From contig JAJYJL010000138.1 of NCBI GenBank assembly GCA_021789565.1, forward strand, positions 1 to 10,994: 10,994 bases of DNA, written 5' to 3'. This document shows positions 1 through 6,440 of the stretch, one piece after another; the stretch's first letter is position 1; every line of letters begins with the position of its first letter. Source of the DNA: Acidobacteriota bacterium (GTDB lineage Bacteria > Acidobacteriota > Terriglobia > UBA7540). The notes under the pieces are model-generated. The model saw only the letters and a program-made list of their open reading frames with translations, had not been told where the DNA came from and ran no database searches. The position numbers were made by a program, and so were the translations under genes.

Positions 1-73
1 CGGTGTCCCACAACGCCAAGGCTCGTCGGCGACGGTCCTCGAGCAGATCGGCACTTCCCTTCAGTCGGGGCAT
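1..73 (-). CDS. IS630-like transposase, N-terminal 24 codons (runs off window)
   Basis: Reading the minus strand from an ATG at 73-71 gives an open frame to the window edge that starts MPRLKGSADLLEDRRRRALA and ends ALWDT. This basic N-terminus resembles the start of the winged-helix DNA-binding domain of IS630-type transposases, which cut and paste the element and target TA dinucleotides. The start is well supported by a perfect AGGAGG on the minus strand (forward 82-87), 8 bases before the ATG. Only about 24 codons are present, so the family call rests on remembered resemblance of a short peptide. The gene points away from the methyltransferase remnant beside it, as expected if an element inserted into that gene with its transposase reading outward from the junction. 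Confidence 0.55.
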   Translation of the reverse strand, partial: MPRLKGSADLLEDRRRRALALWDT

Positions 74-116
74 ACAGGTTCCCTCCTGAAGGACATGCTA
101 TTGCATTATTTATGCA
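1..116. mobile_element. Probable end of an IS630-like element (boundary uncertain)
   Basis: The leftmost 73 bases encode the start of a transposase, so one end of the element should lie a few tens of bases upstream of its ATG, between about 90 and 116. A short inverted repeat, TGCAT-N5-ATGCA, lies at 102-116 and could mark the junction. I cannot match it to a known terminal repeat. The other end lies outside the window. The boundary is an inference. Confidence 0.3.
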
Positions 117-576
117 GATGTCAATAAGGGCCGCCGTAGAGGATGGAAGGGGGCTGGTGGTCTGCGCGCGTGGAGAGCAGCTTCCCTTCAGAGACTCTTC
201 GATTTCGCATGTCGGATCCGGTGTTGCGCTGCCGTACATGTTCATTCCGGTCGTCGTAAAGGAGGTTTTTCGTGTGCTGTGCCCCGGCGGGTCTCTCCGA
301 ATTTCTTTGCATCCCTGGACTATGACCGCATCAGAACTCCTCCACGCATTGCGACACAGAAATCTTCGCAACACTCTATTCCGCTGTTATATTCTGCTCA
401 ACGGTTTGTATTTTCATCTTACCGGCCGCCTATTCAGGTTTCCGCTAAAGCGCGCGCGCTGCGAATCTTTCCAGACGAAGGGCCGGATTACGCGTTGTCT
501 GGTCTCGGCAGGGTTTAACGAAATTCGGTCGGAGATATCTCCACAATTCGTAATACAAGCAGTTAAGCCCCTCTGA
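112..576 (+). pseudogene. Class I SAM methyltransferase, C-terminal remnant
   Basis: This frame gives 154 residues matching the back half of a Methyltransf_11-type enzyme. GEQLPFRDSSIS (residues 22-33) corresponds to the 'a.AE.LPF.d.sfD' segment. VFRVLCPGGSLRISLHP (residues 52-68) is the classic 'RVLkPGG.l.is' post-motif. A helical C-terminal part follows and ends FVIQAVKPL. The glycine-rich SAM-binding motif (D-x-G-x-G-x-G) that should lie about 40-60 residues earlier is absent. The frame stays open to the window edge, but the upstream residues do not look like a methyltransferase, and the start of an IS630-like transposase reads out on the opposite strand there. The gene was therefore probably cut by an insertion and should be inactive. 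Its original role was presumably methylation of a sugar or lipid in this locus. Its last 14 bases overlap a short minus-strand frame. Confidence 0.6.
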
Positions 577-700
577 TCGTTCGGAAAGCGTCACAATAAG
601 TTTTCCGTTCGTCGGGCTGTGCGGTAAGCAAGCGACAGATGTAGTCGTTGTAGAGACGGTCCTTCGATTGGAAGGGGAAGCCCCAGGTCTTCACGACCAT
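563..700 (-). CDS. Unidentified 45-residue ORF or gene fragment
   Basis: The minus strand from an ATG at 700 to a TAA at 563 encodes 45 residues (MVVKTWGFPF... to ...FRTIRGA). The frame is open for eight more codons upstream (AALYLSPA) to a TAG. The composition looks coding rather than random: aromatic and charged residues alternate in SKDRLYNDYICRLL, and the stop lies after a typical basic tail. There is no convincing ribosome site before the ATG, so this is more likely the C-terminal tail of a larger lost gene than a complete small protein. I do not recognise the family. It converges on the methyltransferase remnant and overlaps it by 14 bases, and nothing else occupies 577-776. Confidence 0.3.
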   Translation of the reverse strand: MVVKTWGFPFQSKDRLYNDYICRLLTAQPDERKTYCDAFRTIRGA

Positions 701-776
701 CGCGGGGCTTAATAAAGTGCGGCCTACGTCCGAAAGAGCTCGACAGACAAGGGAAAAGCAAGACCTTCAATGCAAG

Positions 777-805
777 TTCACGTATTTCCGCCGCGATGTA
801 ATAAT
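777..805 (+). promoter_or_regulatory. Candidate sigma70-type promoter for the fkbM operon
   Basis: A -35-like TTCACG (777-782, 4 of 6 to consensus) is followed after 17 bases by AATAAT (800-805, 5 of 6 to TATAAT). A TGT directly before it (797-799) makes an extended -10. Transcription would start near 812, about 20 bases before the ATG at 831, leaving a short leader with the ribosome site. This fits a promoter for the plus-strand genes from 831 to 4478. It was found by eye. Confidence 0.4.
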
Positions 806-830
806 TCGGAGAAGGAAAGGACAGAAAGCC

Positions 831-989
831 ATGTCCCCAGAATCCTCTTTTAGCGATTTGAAGCGAATTCTGGAGGATGCATTTCCTCGCCAGTACGGCG
901 CAATGCGTAGCCAGTGGTATAAGTATGTCCTGCGACGGATGGCGGGAAAGCGCGGATCAGCGTTTTCCGCAAGCGAAGGTCCAAAGTGA
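831..989 (+). CDS. Small protein of unknown function (52 aa) overlapping fkbM
   Basis: An ATG at 831 opens a 52-residue frame, MSPESSFSDLKRILEDAF... to ...ASEGPK. A purine-rich Shine-Dalgarno stretch (AAGGAAAGGA, 812-821) lies 9 bases before it, and a candidate promoter lies just upstream. The frame extends to a GTG at 717, but that extension lies upstream of the promoter and reads as arginine-rich noise, so 831 is the better start. The product is basic, probably helical, with two aromatic residues in QWYKYVLRRM. It has no signal peptide or membrane segment. Its stop overlaps the GTG start of the methyltransferase (GTGA, 986-989), which suggests translational coupling. I do not recognise a family. 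It could be a genuine small partner of the methyltransferase, a leader ORF that sets its translation, or the remnant of a longer gene. Confidence 0.45.
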   Translation: MSPESSFSDLKRILEDAFPRQYGAMRSQWYKYVLRRMAGKRGSAFSASEGPK

Positions 990-1864
990 AGAGGAAAGAT
1001 CCGCCCTTTTCACTCCCGCCAGGCCTCGAAGTTTACATAATCCGGTTATGGGATCGATTATGGCCCCTCAATTGGGGTTCTCGCTTGCCCAATCGAGTCC
1101 TGGCGCGTCTCACCAATACGGGCCTGTTGGGACCCACATGGTTTGAGTTTCAGGAGGGCCTTTGGATGCAGTTGGACGTTCGAGATGTTATTCAAGAGAC
1201 CATTCTTGAGAGTGGTGTCTGGGACCCTGCCGCTACACAATGTCTCACTACTGTTCTCAAGACAGGCGATACTTTCCTCGATATAGGTGCCAACGCCGGG
1301 TATTTCACCCTGCTTGCCGCGAAGTGCGTCGGTCCCACCGGCAAGGTGCTTGCGATTGAGCCCAACCCGTCGATGGCAAAGCAGATTCGCCGGTTTGCTG
1401 ACCGGTCCGGCCTCACCAACGTCGAGATCGAGGAGGTTGCCTGTTCCTCCTCGCTGAAGGCCGGCAAGTTGTATCTCGGCCTGGCGTCGAATACGGGAGG
1501 CTCGTCATTAAGTGAACAAAACGTAAGATCGAACGACTATGTCGATGTAAGCTGTATTCAAGCGGACGCACTTATGCACAAGCATTCTCTCTCACGCATC
1601 AACCTTGTAAAAATCGATGTGGAAGGTGCCGAACACGACGTAGTCCGCGGCATGAATGAAATCTTAAGGGACCTTCGCCCGAAAATCGTCATAGAATTGA
1701 TTGACGACCTGTTGAGGTCATTTTCGACGACGGTCGATTCTGTCCTGGACTACTTGAAGGGCTTCCAATACGAAGTTAGACCTCTTGGTGGGCATTCTAA
1801 TTACCTCTGTGTCCCGTATGAGCAAATGAGTGGATGTTTTGAGAAAATCTGCAAGGGTCGATAA
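986..1864 (+). CDS. FkbM family SAM-dependent methyltransferase
   Basis: This 292-residue protein is a class I methyltransferase of the FkbM family, whose members O-methylate sugars or polyketides. In polysaccharide loci they usually act on a hydroxyl of a glycan residue. Visible motifs: SAM-binding motif I FLDIGANAGYF (97-107), the acidic residue for the ribose in AIEPN (123-127), and the FkbM signature NLVKIDVEGAEHDVVRGM (206-223). PKIVIEL (232-238) is a late core strand. The first 90 residues are an N-terminal extension ending ILESGVWDP, common in this family just before motif I. The start is a GTG at 986 that overlaps the stop of the small upstream gene (GTGA). No strong ribosome site of its own is seen, so coupling is likely. 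The downstream GT4 gene begins 8 bases after the stop, so the two are surely cotranscribed. The sugar substrate cannot be told from sequence. Confidence 0.92.
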   Translation: MKRKDPPFSLPPGLEVYIIRLWDRLWPLNWGSRLPNRVLARLTNTGLLGPTWFEFQEGLWMQLDVRDVIQETILESGVWDPAATQCLTTVLKTGDTFLDIGANAGYFTLLAAKCVGPTGKVLAIEPNPSMAKQIRRFADRSGLTNVEIEEVACSSSLKAGKLYLGLASNTGGSSLSEQNVRSNDYVDVSCIQADALMHKHSLSRINLVKIDVEGAEHDVVRGMNEILRDLRPKIVIELIDDLLRSFSTTVDSVLDYLKGFQYEVRPLGGHSNYLCVPYEQMSGCFEKICKGR

Positions 1865-1872
1865 CGACACCG

Positions 1873-3012
1873 ATGAGCAAAAGCACCCTGGCGATGCTTC
1901 TTGATTCTGCTCCCCGCACCTGGAGCAGTATTGAAGAACTTCATTACCAGTTTTCACAGGCCCTCATCGCGCGCGGTGTCCGCGTGATTCTCGTGTTCTC
2001 CGAGCCACTTCCAAAGGAATTGGCAACCAGGTATCTGAACTGCGGAGCGCAAGTGGAAGCGATCAACTACAGGAAGAGCCAAATTGCATACATGCAGGGA
2101 TTGCGCGCCTTGATTCACCACAGCTCAATCACCACAGTTCACGTTTCTTTCTTCAACTACTATGATTTAATTCCCTGGCTTGCCCGCCTGAATGGCGTGC
2201 GTCAGATCATCTATCAGGAACACAACAGCGGAGCCCTCCAGGCCAGAAGCTGGAAGAAACAACTGATTCGGCTGCGGGCGAGAGTCGCGACGGCGCCTGT
2301 GTCGAGGGTGATAGCAATCTCGGAGTTCATCAGGCAGCAGTTGATCGATGTTGGCGTGCCGGAGCAGAAAGTCCGCCTCGTGCGCCACGGCGTTGATACG
2401 CGGCGATTTTTTCCGGACCCCGGCGCCCGGAAGGATTGCGTACAGCGGTTTGCAATCGAGCCGGACGAAGTAATCGTTAGCAGCATCGCCCACATGCGAC
2501 CGTTCAAGCACCCGGAGGTGATTGTCCAGGCCTGCGGTCTGTTGGCAAGACGGGGGGTCAAGATCCGATTCTTGATGGCCGGTGGCGGGGAAATGCGGCA
2601 GGAAATGGAAGACCTGAGCCGCAAGCTGGGAATCAGCGGGCGGATCCACTGGCTGGGAAGCGTTGCCAGCCCGGAAAGACTTCTGCAGGCCAGTGACATA
2701 TTCGTCCTGGCATCGGTAGGAGAGGCGTTTGGCCTGGTTTTGACAGAGGCAATGGCTTGCGGCGTGCCGGTTGTGGGCAGCAGGAGCGGGGCGATTCCGG
2801 AAATAGTGGAGGACGGTGAAACGGGGATTTTGGCGACGCCTCTCGATCCTGCATCATTCGCCCACGGTATTGAGTTGCTGGTGCAAGATAAAGAGTTGCG
2901 GCGTAAAATGGGAAGTCGTGGAGGCCAGCGCGTTCATCGTTACTTTACGTTGGATGCCTTCGTGAAAAATACGCTTGAGGTCTGCGAGCCAGTGTGGCGA
3001 GGCGAGACCTGA
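1873..3012 (+). CDS. GT4 family glycosyltransferase (retaining, GT-B fold)
   Basis: This 379-residue enzyme should transfer a sugar from a nucleotide-sugar donor to a lipid-linked glycan on the cytoplasmic side. The C-terminal Glycos_transf_1 domain (about 190-365) carries the EX7E donor motif EAFGLVLTE, with E284 and E292. It is followed by AMACGVPVVGSRSGAIPEIVEDGETGIL (293-320), a hallmark of GT4. The acceptor-side N-terminal domain includes IAISEFIRQQL (148-157) and the linker HGVDTRRFF (172-180). The usual lysine of the nucleotide-binding loop is present in MRPFKHPEVI (208-217). There is no membrane helix. The gene starts 8 bases after fkbM without a clear Shine-Dalgarno site, which suggests translational coupling. 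Its N-terminus (LLDSAPRTWSSIEEL) and length match the minus-strand GT4 at 8012-9151, so the two belong to one subfamily. Donor and acceptor are unknown. Confidence 0.95.
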   Translation: MSKSTLAMLLDSAPRTWSSIEELHYQFSQALIARGVRVILVFSEPLPKELATRYLNCGAQVEAINYRKSQIAYMQGLRALIHHSSITTVHVSFFNYYDLIPWLARLNGVRQIIYQEHNSGALQARSWKKQLIRLRARVATAPVSRVIAISEFIRQQLIDVGVPEQKVRLVRHGVDTRRFFPDPGARKDCVQRFAIEPDEVIVSSIAHMRPFKHPEVIVQACGLLARRGVKIRFLMAGGGEMRQEMEDLSRKLGISGRIHWLGSVASPERLLQASDIFVLASVGEAFGLVLTEAMACGVPVVGSRSGAIPEIVEDGETGILATPLDPASFAHGIELLVQDKELRRKMGSRGGQRVHRYFTLDAFVKNTLEVCEPVWRGET

Positions 3013-3116
3013 GCTCGTACCAGCATTTGGAGGATAGTGGCTACTTTGTATTCATGCCCTTCACGCCTGCAGGAGGCCGTCGATAATCCAAAATCCACAG
3101 GTCTGGGGAATAAACT

Positions 3117-4478
3117 TTGAATCCTAAGCTGACTGTGCTTGTCGTAAGTCGTGCTTTTGCTCCTGACGCGGAGATAGGAGCGAAGCGCATCACTCGCTTC
3201 TGTACTTATCTGCCGGATTACGGTATCCGGCCCATAGTTTTAACGGTCCAAGAGCGCTTTTTGGACCATGTCGACAATGACTTCTCCCCTCCCGGAGGTA
3301 TCCGGGTTGAGCGAACGACAGAGTGGATGAATCCCCTGCATGCGTATGCACGGTTAAGGCGATATTTTCTGTCACACCATGTCGCCAGCAAACCACATTT
3401 AGAGCCCCCCCCGGTGAGGTCTTCGAACAGCAACACCCCGAGTAGTTTACGCCTCCTTGTACTCTCTTTGTTGAACACACCTGACCGATATTTGGGATGG
3501 TACTTTCCAGCCATAAGGGTTGCGAACCGGCTGCTTAAAAGGGAACCCATTCGTGCGATCTTTTCGAGCGGTCCTCCTTTCACGTGCCATCTGATAGCGC
3601 GCCACCTGAGCAAGAAGCACGGTATTCATTGGGCCGCCGATTTCCGGGATGGGTGGGTCACGAATCCTAACTCGACGGACTCGCTTGAAGGGCTCACCGG
3701 ATGGCCCGCCAGAATGGAAGCAAGCTGCGTCAAGCAAGCCGATCTTGTGATCTGCAACACTGAGCCTCTGCGGCGTTCATTCGTGCAGCGTTATCCTCAA
3801 ATGACGCCTGAAAAGTTCGTGACTTTGACCAACGGGTATGACGATAGCATCAAACAGCCACAGAACGTAAAACCTGGCCAACCGGAAAAGCTTCTGCTCC
3901 ACTCAGGCTCAATTTACGGTCGGCGCCGCATTGATACATTTCTTCAGGCGGTCAGCAATCTGGTCGATTCCGGGCAGCTTGCCCCTGACTCATTCAGGAT
4001 ATTGTTTCTCGGGGAAATTGGTGATTCATCTTTGGGATATGCTCACAAGCATGCGCCTGGATTAATAAAGACTCGCCGAATTGAATTCGAGCCGTCCACT
4101 GACCGTTGGCAGGAAGCCCAAAAACTCCTTTGGGCCGCCGACATCCTCCTAGTGTTTCCCGGGACTCAATTAGAAGTTCCGGCCAAATTCTATGAGTATC
4201 TAAAGACCGGCAAGCCAATTCTTGCCGTCGCCGAAAAGGGTGCTCTTACGGAGCTGGTGGACATGACCGGTTCCGGCGCATGGGCCGATCCGAATGACGT
4301 AGCGGGGATTGCCCAGGCTCTGTTGAAGGTGTTAAAGATGGCGCCGCGCACTCCTGAGGAAGTGGAAAGGAAATGGGACGCGCAGTTCCACTTCCGCTCG
4401 TTGACCCGACGGCTCGCCGGCATGCTGCAGGAGCTTTCCGCCAAAAGGGCTACCGGGACAATGAGCGCAGGGTCCTGA
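3117..4478 (+). CDS. GT4-like (GT-B) glycosyltransferase, 453 aa
   Basis: The protein has a two-domain GT-B layout. The N-terminal Rossmann half starts LTVLVVSRAFAPDAEIGAKR (5-24, the 'FpP..GiGa.R' loop). The middle segment SSGPPFTCHLIARHL (150-164) plus ADFRDGW (174-180) is typical of WcaI-like or 'DfRDpW' glycosyltransferases. The C-terminal donor domain has LLHSGSIYGRR (260-270) and EVPAKFYEYLKTGKPILAVA (353-372). In this subfamily 'K.fEYL..GkP' takes the place of the EX7E motif. It probably adds one sugar to the repeat unit. The start is a TTG at 3117, directly after an in-frame TAA (3111-3113), with a modest GGGGA upstream; no ATG fits. The 104-base gap after the preceding GT4 gene shows no clear promoter or terminator. 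The last 29 bases overlap the end of the convergent flippase gene. Confidence 0.88.
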   Translation: MNPKLTVLVVSRAFAPDAEIGAKRITRFCTYLPDYGIRPIVLTVQERFLDHVDNDFSPPGGIRVERTTEWMNPLHAYARLRRYFLSHHVASKPHLEPPPVRSSNSNTPSSLRLLVLSLLNTPDRYLGWYFPAIRVANRLLKREPIRAIFSSGPPFTCHLIARHLSKKHGIHWAADFRDGWVTNPNSTDSLEGLTGWPARMEASCVKQADLVICNTEPLRRSFVQRYPQMTPEKFVTLTNGYDDSIKQPQNVKPGQPEKLLLHSGSIYGRRRIDTFLQAVSNLVDSGQLAPDSFRILFLGEIGDSSLGYAHKHAPGLIKTRRIEFEPSTDRWQEAQKLLWAADILLVFPGTQLEVPAKFYEYLKTGKPILAVAEKGALTELVDMTGSGAWADPNDVAGIAQALLKVLKMAPRTPEEVERKWDAQFHFRSLTRRLAGMLQELSAKRATGTMSAGS

Positions 4479-5994
4479 TTAAAAACATGAATCTCTCCCG
4501 ATGAAGGGTTGCAAGCGTCAGTACATAACTGGCCCCTCCACTGACAATCTCTCCCCCGAGCTGGAGAACGGGGCTTATACCGGTCGGAAGAGCCAGCTTT
4601 AAGACGAAGACGACCACGGTCATTACGAGCGATCCCGATAAGGCAGGCCACAGAGCTCCCATGTACTCGCTCAAGTTCATGCCGATTCGCTGGAAGGTGT
4701 GGCGATAGATCGGGATGTACATAAGCGGGTAAAAGCAAACCCAGCCCGCAGCAATTCCCACCGTCCCCCAGTGGCTCCCAATATAGAACGCTGTCGGGAA
4801 CACCACTACGAATAACAGGCCGTAGCGTGACGCCCAACGTACGTCAATGGCAGTCAAAATGGGTCCCAGTACAGTAGTGATCGACCGCATGAATCCATAG
4901 ATTGCCAGCAATTGAAGCGGCACGATGGCTGCCATCCACTTGGTGCCGAGCACCAGCGGAACAAACTCTCTGGCCACCAACGCCAGGCCCAGCGTGGCTG
5001 GAAAAGTGAAAAGTGAGATCCCTTGCGTCAGGTTCCGCAGGTACCGGCGGAGCGTGGGTGGATCGGTCTGTGCTTCCGAGAAGAAAGACGGGGTCACGTG
5101 CGAAATCAAATCTGTAACCTTCTCGATCGCGGTGCTTGAGAGGCTCCATGCCACCGTGTAGGCTCCGAGCGGGACTCTTCCCAGCACACGTCCGGCCACC
5201 ACAAAATCGGCGTTCGAGTATGCGTACCACGAAATGCGCGATATGATAACGTCCCGGCTGAACACGAGTGCCCTCTTGATGGACTCTAATCTTGGCCACG
5301 CAAATGATTCCCTCCGCCACAAGAGAGTGAGCAAGACAGCCACAAGCGACGCCAGCAGTCCACCAGCCACAAGTGACCAGTATCTCAGGCCGAGGAAGGC
5401 AAACAGAACAGTGGACAACGATTGAGTCAGCGCCTTGCAACCGTCAACATACGCCAGGAGCTTGAACGCCTTCTCCTTCCTCAGCAAGCCGCCCGGCACG
5501 ATCTGGAAGGCTGAGATCGCAAAACCCGTTCCCATCACTACTACCACCCAGACGAGTTGGGGAGTCCTGAAGAACCAGGCAAGGCCCGGCGCCACGGCAC
5601 ATGACACTCCAAAGGCCACGATTCCGAAAAGCACGGAAACGGTGTTTATCTGCGCCAATTGGTCGCTTGAAAGATCCCGGACATAGACCACGGTCGAGCC
5701 AATCCCGAACTCGCTCAGCATGCTGATAAGACCCAGGTAGACCGTGGCCATCCCCAAAATGCCGAAATCAGACGGAGACAGCAGCCTGATGACAATTATT
5801 GTTGAGACCCAGCTTACAATCTGCGCAGACCATCTCCCTGCCGCGGTCCATGCAAGGCCGCCGAGCAACGGCTTGTAGAAATCGTTTCCGCTTGCAGTTT
5901 GCTCCCCTGTCGGTTTCTCTTCCCTTAGCGTAGAGATCGGCGCATTGCCTCCTTTGGCAAGTTTTGTGGCGTCGGATTGGTGCGAATTTGCCAA
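4450..5994 (-). CDS. Wzx-like polysaccharide flippase (MOP superfamily)
   Basis: This 514-residue integral membrane protein is of the lipopolysaccharide/PST transporter group (Polysacc_synt_3, WzxC-like). It flips undecaprenyl-linked repeat units across the inner membrane. It opens with about 38 polar residues. The family start LLGGLAWTAAGRWSAQIVSW (43-62) follows, then VIRLLSPSDFGILGMATVYLGL (68-89), the conserved first-helix/loop signature. Hydrophobic segments recur to the C-terminus (about 12-14), including 118-142, 147-168, 206-226, 325-345, 390-408, 411-430 and 450-470. The start is a TTG at 5994-5992, supported by AAAGGA on the minus strand (forward 6002-6007) 7 bases upstream; no suitable ATG occurs near it. 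It converges on the glycosyltransferase at 3117-4478 with a 29-base overlap, and it is divergent from the gene at 6441. It stands alone on its strand, so it needs its own promoter in 5995-6440. Confidence 0.93.
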   Translation of the reverse strand: MANSHQSDATKLAKGGNAPISTLREEKPTGEQTASGNDFYKPLLGGLAWTAAGRWSAQIVSWVSTIIVIRLLSPSDFGILGMATVYLGLISMLSEFGIGSTVVYVRDLSSDQLAQINTVSVLFGIVAFGVSCAVAPGLAWFFRTPQLVWVVVVMGTGFAISAFQIVPGGLLRKEKAFKLLAYVDGCKALTQSLSTVLFAFLGLRYWSLVAGGLLASLVAVLLTLLWRRESFAWPRLESIKRALVFSRDVIISRISWYAYSNADFVVAGRVLGRVPLGAYTVAWSLSSTAIEKVTDLISHVTPSFFSEAQTDPPTLRRYLRNLTQGISLFTFPATLGLALVAREFVPLVLGTKWMAAIVPLQLLAIYGFMRSITTVLGPILTAIDVRWASRYGLLFVVVFPTAFYIGSHWGTVGIAAGWVCFYPLMYIPIYRHTFQRIGMNLSEYMGALWPALSGSLVMTVVVFVLKLALPTGISPVLQLGGEIVSGGASYVLTLATLHRERFMFLIRTLRSLSR

Positions 5995-6440
5995 CGCGTG
6001 GTCCTTTACTCCCTCATAAGCTCAGGAAAATGATACTCTAGGCGTGCGGACGGGTGCCCCTAAAATGAAATTGCTAATTGGTGAATCCGGCAGGTGCATG
6101 GTTATCCTGAAGGCCGTCTGCTAGTGTCGTCAGGGGGAGAATCAGCCGGCATTCGAGGGCGCCTGTGTGGGCCCCCCGCGGGCTGGTACCCTCAACGGGT
6201 TGAGGTCATATATTATGGTAGCGTTTAACACAATCGCGCAGAGGTTTGGATTTCGTAGTTTGAGTGAGTGTGCCCACACCGTTCTAGTATCGAAAAGAGG
6301 CTAGCGGCCGCGGAAGAGGATCACCCCTTCATGACCCGGGCGGTGGCGTTTTCTTTGTTGTATGTTTTTGGGCGATTCTTCCCACCAAACGAGGTGCTCG
6401 AACTAGGCGGTTATCTTCATTCAGTAAGAAGGAAGGGTGG
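5995..6440. other. Divergent intergenic region (446 bp) between flippase and glycosyltransferase
   Basis: This region must hold the promoters of both flanking genes. On the minus strand, TATCAT (forward 6030-6035) is a fair -10 for the flippase, but no good -35 lies 16-18 bases before it. On the plus side TATTAT (6211-6216) is a possible -10, also without a -35. A GC-rich stretch at about 6165-6185 is followed by a hairpin at 6190-6205 and an ops-like GGTAGCGT at 6217-6224, both listed separately. A 60-codon frame (6268-6450) shows no family resemblance and is probably chance. No tRNA or repeat array is seen. Confidence 0.6.
6190..6224 (+). promoter_or_regulatory. Leader hairpin plus ops-like element (speculative)
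   Basis: A 6-bp perfect stem, CCTCAA (6190-6195) and TTGAGG (6200-6205) around CGGG, is followed 11 bases later by GGTAGCGT (6217-6224). This equals the last eight bases of the ops core GGCGGTAGCGT, which recruits RfaH-type NusG paralogs to polysaccharide operons in enterobacteria. It lies about 217 bases before the start of the glycosyltransferase, where an ops would be expected. The first three ops bases are not conserved, and no RfaH/UpxY-like gene is in the window, so this may be chance. Confidence 0.15.

Noticed and set aside
717..830. GTG-initiated N-terminal extension of the small gene at 831
   Set aside because: The extension is arginine-rich and noise-like, and it contains the better promoter and ribosome site for the ATG at 831.
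2167..2699. Two long antisense frames (160-161 codons) within the GT4 gene
   Set aside because: Composition mirrors the GC-rich codons of the GT4 gene, with no domain pattern; overlapping antisense frames of this length are common in such DNA.
4844..5440. 198-codon minus-strand frame inside the flippase gene
   Set aside because: It shares the strand with the flippase but in another frame. The flippase frame has the clear membrane-protein pattern; this one is an overlap artefact.
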